Positions 45,032-53,038 of a DNA stretch of 64,000 nt are shown one piece after another (positions within the stretch are counted from its first letter, which is position 1; each line of letters opens with the position of its first letter). This stretch comes from an uncultured bacterium (GTDB taxonomy: Bacteria; Cyanobacteriota; Vampirovibrionia; Gastranaerophilales; Gastranaerophilaceae): contig CATLLN010000002.1 of assembly GCA_950022695.1 (NCBI GenBank), positions 388,520-452,519 of the forward strand, in the 5' to 3' direction. The notes under the pieces are model-generated. The model had not been told where the DNA came from. It did no database searches and was given only the letters and a program-made list of their open reading frames with translations. The translations under genes and the position numbers were made by a program.

Positions 45032-45949
45032 TTAACCTCCAAACATCCTTGCAACAACAAGAGAAAGAACAACCAGCGCTAATGAACTCATAATAAATAT
45101 AAATTCAAAAACGTGTGACATTCTGATTCTTGCCATGCCTGACTCAACAGTTCCAATAATAATCGAAATCAAACACATTATTAACAAATAACAAAGTACA
45201 CTCATCCAATCACTAAGACCAGACGGAATAATAATATTTGCAATTAATGATGAAATCAAAAGCATTTTAATCCCATTAGCCCAGGTATAAATTGCTAAAT
45301 CACTTCCTGAATTATCCAAAATCATAACCTCGTGAATCATAGTTAATTCAAGGTGAGTGGCAGGATCATCAACAGGAACTCTTGAACCTTCAGTTAATAC
45401 CATAATAAATAAAACCACAACCGCAAAAAACGCAATTAACACACCATAACTTCCTGCATTTGACATAATTTGAGTTAAAGAATCGAATGTATAATTGCCG
45501 GTTAGTGCCATAATTGATGCAACAAGTATGAAAAACGCAGGTTCTACAATTGATGTAAAACAAGCTTCACGCGATGCGCCCATACCTTCAAAACTGCTTC
45601 CTGTATCCATTGCAGAAATAAGTGACATAAATTTACCCAAACCAAGAGTATAAGCAAATATAATTATGCCGGCTTCAACATTAATAAGCGCAGAACCTGA
45701 TGCCAAAGGCACAAATAATGACGCAAATAACACTGTAGCAATCGCAAATACAGGTGCAATCTTAAATACAACAGATGTTGTTTTACTTATTACAAAGTCT
45801 TTTTTTATTAGTCTTACAAAATCATGCAAAGGCTGCCAAATAGATGGTCCTTTTCTTCCGCCCCAGAATGATTTTGTTTTTTTGATTAGTCCCATCATAA
45901 TAAACGGAACAAATAAAAGTATTATAAAATTTAATAACTTCATTATCAT
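45032..45949 (-). CDS. hyfC: HyfC/HycD/NuoH-type membrane subunit
   Basis: 305 aa with about eight membrane segments. The NuoH-like motifs are GGRKGPSIWQPLHDFVRLI (residues 30-48), FEGMGASREACFTSIVEP and EGSRVPVDDPATHLELTMI near residue 190. It links the soluble arm to the membrane arm in complex I-like enzymes. 6-bp spacers on both sides mark a tight operon. Confidence 0.92.
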   Translation of the reverse strand: MIMKLLNFIILLFVPFIMMGLIKKTKSFWGGRKGPSIWQPLHDFVRLIKKDFVISKTTSVVFKIAPVFAIATVLFASLFVPLASGSALINVEAGIIIFAYTLGLGKFMSLISAMDTGSSFEGMGASREACFTSIVEPAFFILVASIMALTGNYTFDSLTQIMSNAGSYGVLIAFFAVVVLFIMVLTEGSRVPVDDPATHLELTMIHEVMILDNSGSDLAIYTWANGIKMLLISSLIANIIIPSGLSDWMSVLCYLLIMCLISIIIGTVESGMARIRMSHVFEFIFIMSSLALVVLSLVVARMFGG

Positions 45950-45955
45950 TTTTTC

Positions 45956-47950
45956 TTATCCTATAAACAAACTTCCAATCATAACTATTACTAAAAATAT
46001 CAATCCGTATTTAATATAAGACTGAATATTTCCGCTTTGCAAAGCTTCAAATTTCGATAAAAACCATTCATCAAATTTTAACATAGGGTTTATCAAATAA
46101 GCTTCTTCAATATCTTCTATGTGCAAGCTAAAGTGTGCACTTTTCGGAAATAATTTTTTAGGTTTTTCAATATCAAATACTTTTTTAAACAAAGGTTTTA
46201 ACATTGATAAAAACGGACTTGCATAAGATGAAGCCGTATATTGCATGTGATTATTACCTCTATTATAACCACATCCCCAAGTTTCGTGAAGTGCAATTTT
46301 ACCTTTAGTAAGCTTTAATTTCAAAATAATCATAAATGTTATAAATGCAACAAGCGCTACAGCAAATACTGCGATTGTCTGCATTAAACGCATCGGTTCG
46401 TAACATACCGCACAAACATTCATTGTAGTCTGAGGAATTATTGCAAACACAACTTTTTTGATATGCCAGAACACATATTGAGGATAAATCCCAATCAATA
46501 ATGTTAACAAGGCTAAAAAGCTCATCGGAAGAATCATAGATTTTCCGCAATCCTCAGTAACATTTTGTGCAGATTCACTTCTTGGCATACCCAAGAAAAT
46601 TATACTGAACGCTTTGGTGAAACATAAAATTGCCATAGTTCCGACAAGTGCCAAACCCGCAATTGCAAATAATAAAACAATTACAGCCGCAAAATTATGT
46701 ATTGCTAAACCTTTAAACATACCAAAATATATTAAAAATTCACTGATAAATCCGTTAAATGGAGGCAAACCGCAAATTGCAACAGAACCGATTAAAAATA
46801 AAATCGCAGTTGCAGGCATTGATTTGATAAGCCCGCCCAAAACTTCAACATTTCTTGTATGAGTTTTAATATAAACACTTCCTGCAGAAAGGAATAATAA
46901 TTCCTTGAAGATTGAGTGGTTTAAGATATGCAAGATTCCGCCGCCAAAACCAACTAAAGCAACTAAAGGATTTGTATACGCCAATCCGAGCATTCCAACC
47001 CCGATACCAATACCGATAATACCAATATTTTCAATACTGTGATATGCTAAAAGTCTTTTTAAATCGTGCTGCGTAATAGCATATAAAACACCATATAATG
47101 CTGAAATTACAGAGATTATGAGTACTGTATAAGAAATCAACTTTGAAGGAGTTCCAACCATCCAAAGCATTCTTAAGATTCCGTAAATTCCTGTTTTTAT
47201 CATGACCCCTGACATAATCGCACTAACATGAGAAGGTGCTGCCGGGTGCGCATCAGGTAACCAGTTATGAAACGGAACAAATCCCGCCTTGGTTCCAAAA
47301 CCTACAAATGCAAGTAAAAATACTAAATTGGCATAAGATAAATTATTTTCCAATACGGTTTTCAATACCGCAAAATCAAAACTTCCCGCTTTAATTGCAA
47401 TAATTGCAAACGCAATAATTATAAATAAAACAGATATATGCATAAATACTAAATATTTTATACCTGCTTTTAAAACATCTTTTTTACCGCTTTCAAAAAT
47501 AACAAGGAAAAATGATGAAAGTGACATAATTTCCCAGCAAATTAAAAACATCAATGCATTTTGACAAGTAACAACAGCAAGCATTGATGCTATTAAAACA
47601 GGTAAAAATACTAAATGAGAATTGATATTTTTTGATTCTAAATACGGTTTTAAATATCCGTTAGAATAAATTACAGATACCAAACTCATTACTGTAATCA
47701 CTAAAATAAAAAATGCGGCTAACGGATCAATAACAAAGTTGACCGCGCCAAATAAATTGTTAAGATTGAAAGTTTTTACTAAGTTTTCACTTCCCCAATG
47801 AGCCAAAACTTTCAACGCAGGAATCAAACATAAAACAGAACCTATTGTTGTTAATAAAGTAAGAACAAAGGTTTTCAATTTTTTACCGAAAGTTCCTGCA
47901 ATAAATCCGCTTAATACCAGCGTGATTATTCCAATAAAATAACTATTCAT
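45956..47950 (-). CDS. hyfB: HyfB/NuoL-type proton-conducting membrane subunit
   Basis: 664 aa, first gene of the six-gene operon. The antiporter-like core shows HNWLPDAHPAAPSHVSAIM (near residue 228) and KRLLAYHSIENIGIIGIGI (near 295). The C-terminal third extends with further helices and a soluble loop (ALHETWGCGYNRGNNHMQYT), typical for HyfB. GGTGG lies about 10 nt before the ATG. It faces the divergent formate channel gene across 300 bp. Confidence 0.92.
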   Translation of the reverse strand: MNSYFIGIITLVLSGFIAGTFGKKLKTFVLTLLTTIGSVLCLIPALKVLAHWGSENLVKTFNLNNLFGAVNFVIDPLAAFFILVITVMSLVSVIYSNGYLKPYLESKNINSHLVFLPVLIASMLAVVTCQNALMFLICWEIMSLSSFFLVIFESGKKDVLKAGIKYLVFMHISVLFIIIAFAIIAIKAGSFDFAVLKTVLENNLSYANLVFLLAFVGFGTKAGFVPFHNWLPDAHPAAPSHVSAIMSGVMIKTGIYGILRMLWMVGTPSKLISYTVLIISVISALYGVLYAITQHDLKRLLAYHSIENIGIIGIGIGVGMLGLAYTNPLVALVGFGGGILHILNHSIFKELLFLSAGSVYIKTHTRNVEVLGGLIKSMPATAILFLIGSVAICGLPPFNGFISEFLIYFGMFKGLAIHNFAAVIVLLFAIAGLALVGTMAILCFTKAFSIIFLGMPRSESAQNVTEDCGKSMILPMSFLALLTLLIGIYPQYVFWHIKKVVFAIIPQTTMNVCAVCYEPMRLMQTIAVFAVALVAFITFMIILKLKLTKGKIALHETWGCGYNRGNNHMQYTASSYASPFLSMLKPLFKKVFDIEKPKKLFPKSAHFSLHIEDIEEAYLINPMLKFDEWFLSKFEALQSGNIQSYIKYGLIFLVIVMIGSLFIG

Positions 47951-48250
47951 AATCGTTTTCCACCCTAACTATATTCTCGAATTTCATATTCCATAACTTA
48001 CCAAATTTAAAATAAATTTTCGGGTAAATTTCTTATAAAACCGTTGTAAATCTAACATAAGTTAATGTCAAGGGATATAACAGAACAAGTTAATAAGATA
48101 AAGATAAAAAACTAAAATTCCCCCTTGTAATAATTTTTTCACGATATAAAATACTAACGGAAAGATAACATTAGCCCCTCAGCCAATGCTTGCAAAATGC
48201 AAGTAGTTTCATATGGTTGATCGGAATATATAGTAAGGAGATTAAGAAAA
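47951..48250. other. Divergent intergenic region between the Ehr operon and the formate channel gene
   Basis: 300 bp without genes. On the plus strand TTGTAA then 16 bp and TAAAAT (about 48125-48170) is a possible promoter for the channel gene. A small hairpin CTTGCAAAATGCAAG lies near 48189-48203 in its leader. No clear FNR/Crp-type dyad was found by eye. The Ehr operon promoter could not be assigned. Confidence 0.35.
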
Positions 48251-49120
48251 ATGGTAGAAGTACAAAATTTAGATACCAAAGATTGTATTACACCGGGTAA
48301 TGTTGCCCATGAGCTTGCAGACAGCGTTATGCCTATGAAAGCTAATTTTAGAAAATCAAAAACATTTGTTCTTGCAATTGCAGCTGGTGCATTAATAGCA
48401 TTTGGTGCTCAAGTTTCACTGACAGTTATGACAGGAACTGAAAACATAAGCTGGGGTTTTGCAAAATTAATCGGCGCAATGACTTTTGCAACAGGTTTGA
48501 TGATGGTTGTTTTAACAGGTGCAGAATTATTTACCGGTAATGTTATGATGACATTTTCTGTTATTGAAAAGAAAACAAGCTTTGCTAAACTTTTAAGAAA
48601 CTGGTCACTGGTTTATGCAGGTAACTTTGTAGGTTCAATAATTTTAGCATTATTAATTTACCTTTCAGGTTGCTCTCATAATTCACATGATGCATTAGGC
48701 GCATTAGGTTTAACAACGGCTTACACAAAAGCTACATTACCATTTGTTGAAGCTTTTACAAGAGGTATTCTTTGTAACTGGTTAGTTTGTCTTGCAATTT
48801 GGATGGCTTCATCTTCAAGACACGTTATCGGTAAAATCTTTGCAATATTTTTCCCTATTATGACATTCGTAGCTTCAGGTTACGAACACAGTATTGCAAA
48901 TATGTATTTCTTAACTAACGGATTATTCCTAAAACACACACCGGACATTGTAGCTGCATCAGGTTTAACAGCTGAACAATTATCAGCATTAACCTGGAAA
49001 ACAGCACTATTCAGTAACTTAATTCCTGTAACATTAGGAAACCTTATAGGTGCAATTGTATTTGTTGTACTTTTATTCTGGACAGCATACTTAAGAGATG
49101 ACCACGAAGACAAAAAATAA
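48251..49120 (+). CDS. focA: FNT family formate/nitrite transporter
   Basis: 289 aa, six membrane segments forming the pentameric FocA-type channel. Family motifs are FGAQVSLTVMTG, LTGAELFTGNVMMTF (near residue 96), NWLVCLAIWMA (near 180) and ASGYEHSIANMYF with the conserved pore histidine near 210. AAGGAG precedes the ATG. It is divergent from the Ehr operon, recalling the hyf-focB arrangement of E. coli. It likely exports or imports formate from mixed-acid fermentation. A terminator follows. Confidence 0.9.
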   Translation: MVEVQNLDTKDCITPGNVAHELADSVMPMKANFRKSKTFVLAIAAGALIAFGAQVSLTVMTGTENISWGFAKLIGAMTFATGLMMVVLTGAELFTGNVMMTFSVIEKKTSFAKLLRNWSLVYAGNFVGSIILALLIYLSGCSHNSHDALGALGLTTAYTKATLPFVEAFTRGILCNWLVCLAIWMASSSRHVIGKIFAIFFPIMTFVASGYEHSIANMYFLTNGLFLKHTPDIVAASGLTAEQLSALTWKTALFSNLIPVTLGNLIGAIVFVVLLFWTAYLRDDHEDKK

Positions 49121-49134
49121 TTATAAAAACTTAA

Positions 49135-49161
49135 GGCAGATATTTAAAATATCTGTCTTTT
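49135..49161 (+). terminator. Terminator of the formate channel gene
   Basis: GGCAGATATTT (49135-49145) pairs with AAATATCTGTC (49147-49157), one G-T pair, followed by TTTT. Confidence 0.7.
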
Positions 49162-49188
49162 AATATAAAATATTGTTGGAAAAAAATT

Positions 49189-50445
49189 GTGAAAAAGATT
49201 TTATTTATTTTAATTTTAATATTATTAAATTCTTCATCTGCTGCAATTGCTGAAGATGTGGAATTAACTTTTGACGAAAATTTTCAAAAACAAACTCTAA
49301 ATATTCGTACCAATTTTAATGATAATAAAATTGCAATAAATGAAACAGACATTGAAAATGTGACACCTGCTCATCCGCTTGAAACTTCAAGTCCGACAAG
49401 TACTCATTCTAAACTGTTTAATGGAATATCACAAAGTGCACATAATTTATACAACCTTAAAATCGATAATACTGATACTCCATCAGCATTATTTAAAGAA
49501 CAATTAACCAAACATTTTGACAAAGGACCGATTGAAAGTTTTCATACCTGGGGAGTTATCCAGAGTAATTTTGACACAACAATTCCCGAATCCGGAGATG
49601 GTAATACAAGGTTCAATGTCGGGTTAATAAATGTTTTATTTGATGCCCAAACCAGAGAAGGTAAAGATAATTTTCGTTTAATGCTTGATGTAACCCATCA
49701 ACACAATAGACCGTTTATGCAGCAATTTGTGCAAGATGCTTATTACGAAACTAAACGGATTCCGCATCATACAATTTTATTCGGAAATTCACGTCCCGGA
49801 GTAGGATATGAAGGCGCTCAATCCCCTTACACCCTGCCATTTGTTAACCGGTCTCAGATTTCAAGAAACCTTGCAAATATCCGCAAAGTCGGTTTAAGAG
49901 TTCGCGGTGATTATTCATTTGTTGATTATGATTTCGGTGGATACAGTTCTGATACTTTCTTTTCAGAATTCATGCCGGGTGTAGAATTTGACGGCTGGGT
50001 TAATTTAAAACCACTTGCAAAAACAAATGAAAAATACGGAAAACTTACAACAGGCGGCGGGATTGTTGCCGGTAACAGAAATTCGACAGATTATTTTGTC
50101 GGCGGTGCTTATGTTGGTTATACTTACAAAAAATTCTGGACACGTATGGAATACGCGATTTCTGACGGTTCAAACGGGGGCTCAGGATTAACTGATAAAA
50201 AACGTCAGGGCTGGTATGTAACTTTAGGTTACCACATAACTAAAAAGCTTGAAATTCTTGCTAGATATGATGAATTCGATCCGGATAGAACAATTTCGGG
50301 TAACAATCAACGGGAATATACCGCAGGCATAAATTATTATATTAAAGGACAGGCATTAAAACTTATTCTAAACTATATTTATTGTCAAAACGAAGCAAGA
50401 CCTGACAGCCACAGAATCTTAGTCGGCACACAACTGGCAATATAA
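49189..50445 (+). CDS. OprO/OprP-like outer-membrane porin
   Basis: 418 aa. A signal peptide covers about 20 residues (ILFILILILLNSSSAAIA). After an unstructured 100-residue N-terminal region, beta-barrel strands alternate (FNVGLINVLFDAQTREGKDNF, FWTRMEYAISDG). The ending LEILARYDEFDPD, REYTAGINYYI, ALKLILNYIY and HRILVGTQLAI is the phosphate-selective porin pattern. It probably starts at GTG (49189), with a weak GGA upstream. Substrate cannot be inferred; it shows that the cell has an outer membrane. Confidence 0.82.
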   Translation: MKKILFILILILLNSSSAAIAEDVELTFDENFQKQTLNIRTNFNDNKIAINETDIENVTPAHPLETSSPTSTHSKLFNGISQSAHNLYNLKIDNTDTPSALFKEQLTKHFDKGPIESFHTWGVIQSNFDTTIPESGDGNTRFNVGLINVLFDAQTREGKDNFRLMLDVTHQHNRPFMQQFVQDAYYETKRIPHHTILFGNSRPGVGYEGAQSPYTLPFVNRSQISRNLANIRKVGLRVRGDYSFVDYDFGGYSSDTFFSEFMPGVEFDGWVNLKPLAKTNEKYGKLTTGGGIVAGNRNSTDYFVGGAYVGYTYKKFWTRMEYAISDGSNGGSGLTDKKRQGWYVTLGYHITKKLEILARYDEFDPDRTISGNNQREYTAGINYYIKGQALKLILNYIYCQNEARPDSHRILVGTQLAI

Positions 50446-50506
50446 AATACTAGCAAAAATTTTTTTTATCGGTTTTAAATGTAATGTACAGAATTTGGAG
50501 TATATT

Positions 50507-50782
50507 ATGTTTATATCTGCAATAAACCCGGTACAACAGGGTTATAATAAAAACAGGGTTAGTAATAACAATGTTGCGTTTAATGGTATGATTAAGATGT
50601 TTAAAAATAAAATATATCTTGACGGTCAAAAAGATATTGAAGAAATTCTAAAACAACATCCCGATACAAATCCTATTGTAGGACAACTGCCTAATTTTAT
50701 ATTCAAAAAATTACCCCTTGAAAACAGAAGAGAAGCTATTTTAGAAATTATGAATACATTTGATGATGTAGCTTTTAAGTAA
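50507..50782 (+). CDS. Small hypothetical protein with NVAFNGM motif
   Basis: 91 aa. TTGGAG lies 6 nt before the ATG at 50507, deciding the start over 50495. The N-terminus FISAINPVQQGYN leads to NNNVAFNGMIK (21-30), the [VI]xF[STN]G-type motif seen in other small proteins here. The rest is a short alpha-helical domain (GQKDIEEILKQHPDTNPI). Function unknown. Confidence 0.65.
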   Translation: MFISAINPVQQGYNKNRVSNNNVAFNGMIKMFKNKIYLDGQKDIEEILKQHPDTNPIVGQLPNFIFKKLPLENRREAILEIMNTFDDVAFK

Positions 50783-50797
50783 AATAAATTCTCCTAA

Positions 50798-51046
50798 AGT
50801 AAAAAAGAGCAAGTAATCTTTTGGCTTGAACAATTTAGAAGTGGAGATGCCGATAAAGAATTTTATAAAAAACAAGTAATTGATACTTTTGTAAATGCTG
50901 TTGTCTTATATGAAGATATAGTGACAATTGCTCTTAGTTATGATAATAACGAGATTATAGATATTCCATTGAATAAATTAAAAGACTCATCCGATGGTGT
51001 TCGGATAAGTCTTTTAAATTGGAGGTTAGGAGATTCGAACTCCTGA
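50798..51046 (+). pseudogene. Serine recombinase C-terminal remnant reading into tRNA-Ala
   Basis: The plus-strand frame has no start codon and translates to EQVIFWLEQFRSG, KKQVIDTFVNAVVLYEDI and IALSYDNNEIIDI, the C-terminal pattern of serine site-specific recombinases. Only about 80 codons remain; the catalytic part is gone. The frame continues through the tRNA-Ala terminator and the tRNA 3' half (SSDGVRISLLNWRLGDSNS) to a stop at 51044-51046. It is a scar of an element that lay next to this tRNA. Confidence 0.8.
50980..51015 (-). terminator. Terminator of tRNA-Ala
   Basis: AAAAGACTCATCCGA (50980-50994) and TCGGATAAGTCTTTT (51001-51015) form a 15-bp stem with one G-T pair and a 6-nt loop, 5 bp after the tRNA 3' end. 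It overlaps the recombinase remnant frame. Confidence 0.8.
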
Positions 51047-51092
51047 CCCCCTGCGTGCAAAGCAGGTGCTCTACCAGCTGAGCTAAACCCCC
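51020..51092 (-). tRNA. tRNA-Ala (anticodon TGC)
   Basis: 73 nt. Cloverleaf by eye: acceptor GGGGGTT with AACCTCC (one G-T pair), D arm AGCTCAGCTGGTAGAGC, anticodon stem CCTGC-TTTGCAC-GCAGG with TGC in the loop, T arm with GTTCGAATC. Discriminator A; CCA is not encoded. Confidence 0.97.
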
Positions 51093-51141
51093 ATTTGGGT
51101 CACCAAGAATAAATGTTATTTATTCCTCGGCTACATTTATA

Positions 51142-51169
51142 ATTCTACATGCTGATTTTTTTTTGTAAA
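51142..51169 (-). promoter_or_regulatory. Promoter of tRNA-Ala
   Basis: On the minus strand TTTACA (51164-51169), a 16-bp spacer and TAGAAT (51142-51147) lie 50 bp upstream of the tRNA. A hairpin GAATAAAT-AAC-ATTTATTC stands in the leader. Confidence 0.55.
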
Positions 51170-51198
51170 CCCCTTTTTTAAGTTTTTTTGAAAAAAAT

Positions 51199-51786
51199 TT
51201 ATAAAAATCTGGTTAAACCGGCTAATATTGGTAAAAATTCCGGTGATAACTCGTATTTCCCTACATATTTTGGCTGCCTATTTCCTTCGGTATAAAACAT
51301 TAATTGCATATTAACACCAGGTCCCGTAATCATATCATTATGTCTGAAATGCTGATGAGTTAAGCTTATATCTTCATTACCAAATTTACCATAAATCTTT
51401 TTTACATTGAATAAAAACAAAGGTTTCTCAATGATTGAAACCTTCTTATTTCCAACATAACCGTCTATTTGAAAATAATAACCTTTCCAAAAACTTCCCT
51501 TACGTTCTGATTTAATTTCCACACCTTTTGTTCCAATTTTTCCCGTTACAGTTGTTAAATCAGATTTTCTATCAATATTTAAATTATACTCTTGACCGTA
51601 ACTCTTTCCCTTCGCAATAAATGAACCCTTTATAGTATGTTTTGCCAATAAACCCTCTGTTGATTTTTCAAAAGTAAAATTATTGCGAACATCATCTGCA
51701 GGAACAGTATTCTCGCTAAATGGAATTCTATTTGTTCTTACAATATTCGAATTTTGCGGCACATTTCCTATTGGTGAAACTTTCAT
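51199..51786 (-). CDS. Hypothetical beta-rich protein (195 aa)
   Basis: No recognised family. The N-terminus MKVSPIGNVPQNSNIVRTN is polar and unstructured, with IPFSEN as a weak relative of the short F-S motif. The rest alternates strands (LAKHTIKGSFIAKGKSYG, YNLNIDRKSDLTTVTGKIG, GNKKVSIIEKPLFLFNVKK), which suggests a beta-sandwich or barrel. No signal peptide. It lies between the tRNA-Ala scar and the XRE pseudogene and may belong to the same accessory patch. Confidence 0.6.
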   Translation of the reverse strand: MKVSPIGNVPQNSNIVRTNRIPFSENTVPADDVRNNFTFEKSTEGLLAKHTIKGSFIAKGKSYGQEYNLNIDRKSDLTTVTGKIGTKGVEIKSERKGSFWKGYYFQIDGYVGNKKVSIIEKPLFLFNVKKIYGKFGNEDISLTHQHFRHNDMITGPGVNMQLMFYTEGNRQPKYVGKYELSPEFLPILAGLTRFL

Positions 51787-51823
51787 ATATGTATTAACCC
51801 CATAAAAAATAATTTTTTGCTAC

Positions 51824-52140
51824 TTATTCATTTTTTGACGTTAAAGCATTTAAAATTTTTGAAAAATCATCAAGTTTTTCAGGATTTTTATTTAGGACAC
51901 CAACTATAGATGCAATTTTATCATTTTTATTTGTAAACAGCTCATAAGGTAAAATATTAAAATAATTAATTATATTAATCAATGTTTTTACCTGTGGAAA
52001 ACTTTTACCGTTTTAATACGATTCAAATTATGAGTTTCCAATCCTATAGATTCTGCTAACTCACTCTGAGTCAGACCTTTGTTTTTCCTAAGATTTTTAA
52101 GATTCTCCCCAAAACACTTTCTAAATTCTTCAATATCCAT
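51824..52140 (-). pseudogene. Frameshifted XRE-family transcriptional regulator
   Basis: The frame from ATG at 52140 encodes MDIEEFRKCFGENLKNLRKNK and GLTQSELAESIGLETHNLNRI, a Cro/C1-type HTH. At 52011-52016 one base is missing: shifting frame there gives ENGKSFPQVKTLINIINYF and a normal ending at 51824. With the shift restored the protein would be about 105 aa. It sits beside the recombinase scar and may derive from the same element. TAGAAT lies 6 nt before the ATG. Confidence 0.75.
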
Positions 52141-52146
52141 ATATTG

Positions 52147-52152
52147 ATTCTA
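52147..52152 (-). promoter_or_regulatory. -10 box of a likely leaderless transcript (XRE pseudogene)
   Basis: On the minus strand TAGAAT ends 6 nt before the ATG at 52140; no Shine-Dalgarno sequence is present. Confidence 0.4.
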
Positions 52153-52264
52153 GTTAAGATTAAGATAAATATAAATACCGTTCTTTAGTACATTAATTGT
52201 ATTAATATTGATTAATATACCGTCATGCGATATAATAAATTATATTTGAAGAAGGAGAAGAAAT

Positions 52265-52972
52265 ATGAAAAAAACAGGCTTTACATTAGCTGAAGTTCTA
52301 ATCACCCTTGGCATAATCGGTGTTGTTGCAGCTATGACAATTCCAATACTTATGACAGCTTACCAGAAGAAACAAACAGTCACAAGACTAAAACGCGCAT
52401 ATAGTATAGTTCAACAATCAATAAGGCTTTCTGAAGATGAAAACGGTGAAGTTGAATCTTGGGATACAAAATTGAATGGTGATGAATTCTTTAAAACATA
52501 TTTGGCAAACTATATAAAATATTTAGATAAATATACTTCTCAAGAATTATGGGATAAAGCTCCAAGAAAAAATCTTAACGGTTCAAATTACACCGGAACA
52601 ACTTATAACGCTTCAAGTAGAAGAACTGCTCATTTTACATTACTTGACGGTTCAATGGTTTCTATGAATATGAACCAGGTTAATGAAAATGGTATATGGG
52701 TTGGAATTGACGTAAATGGTTTAGCAAAACCTAACACCATAGGAAAAGATACATTCCTATTTTTCTTTTCATCTAAATACGGGCTTAGACCCTTAGGAGA
52801 TGCAGGCACTCCTGCCAATTGGCTTTTTGGTACATATTCAAGAAATAAAGTCGGTCCAAAAGGTTCCAGTTACAACGCTTGTAAACAAAACGGAACAGGT
52901 TATTGGTGTGCTGCACTTATTATGAACGATGGTTGGGAAATGGCATCGGATTACCCCTGGAAAACTAAATAA
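52265..52972 (+). CDS. Type II/IV prepilin-like protein
   Basis: 235 aa. The class III signal is KKTG|FTLAEVLITLGIIGVVAA, with cleavage expected after Gly5 and the conserved Glu at +5 of the mature protein, followed by a hydrophobic helix. The C-terminal domain is large (AHFTLLDGSMVSMNMNQ, GIWVGIDVNG, CKQNGTGYWCAALI), with two cysteines that could form a disulfide. It resembles pseudopilins, probably displayed on the surface or part of a secretion system. AAGGAG lies 7 nt upstream. A perfect terminator follows. No pilus assembly genes are adjacent. Confidence 0.9.
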   Translation: MKKTGFTLAEVLITLGIIGVVAAMTIPILMTAYQKKQTVTRLKRAYSIVQQSIRLSEDENGEVESWDTKLNGDEFFKTYLANYIKYLDKYTSQELWDKAPRKNLNGSNYTGTTYNASSRRTAHFTLLDGSMVSMNMNQVNENGIWVGIDVNGLAKPNTIGKDTFLFFFSSKYGLRPLGDAGTPANWLFGTYSRNKVGPKGSSYNACKQNGTGYWCAALIMNDGWEMASDYPWKTK

Positions 52973-52986
52973 AAATCTTATATAAA

Positions 52987-53022
52987 AAATATGGCGCGAA
53001 CCATCTGGTTCGCGCCATATTT
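52987..53022. terminator. Bidirectional terminator (prepilin / ppdK)
   Basis: A 17-bp perfect stem: AAATATGGCGCGAACCA (52987-53003) with TGGTTCGCGCCATATTT (53006-53022), 2-nt spacer. It is between two convergent genes. Confidence 0.85.
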
Positions 53023-53038
53023 AAATTTTATTGGTAAA

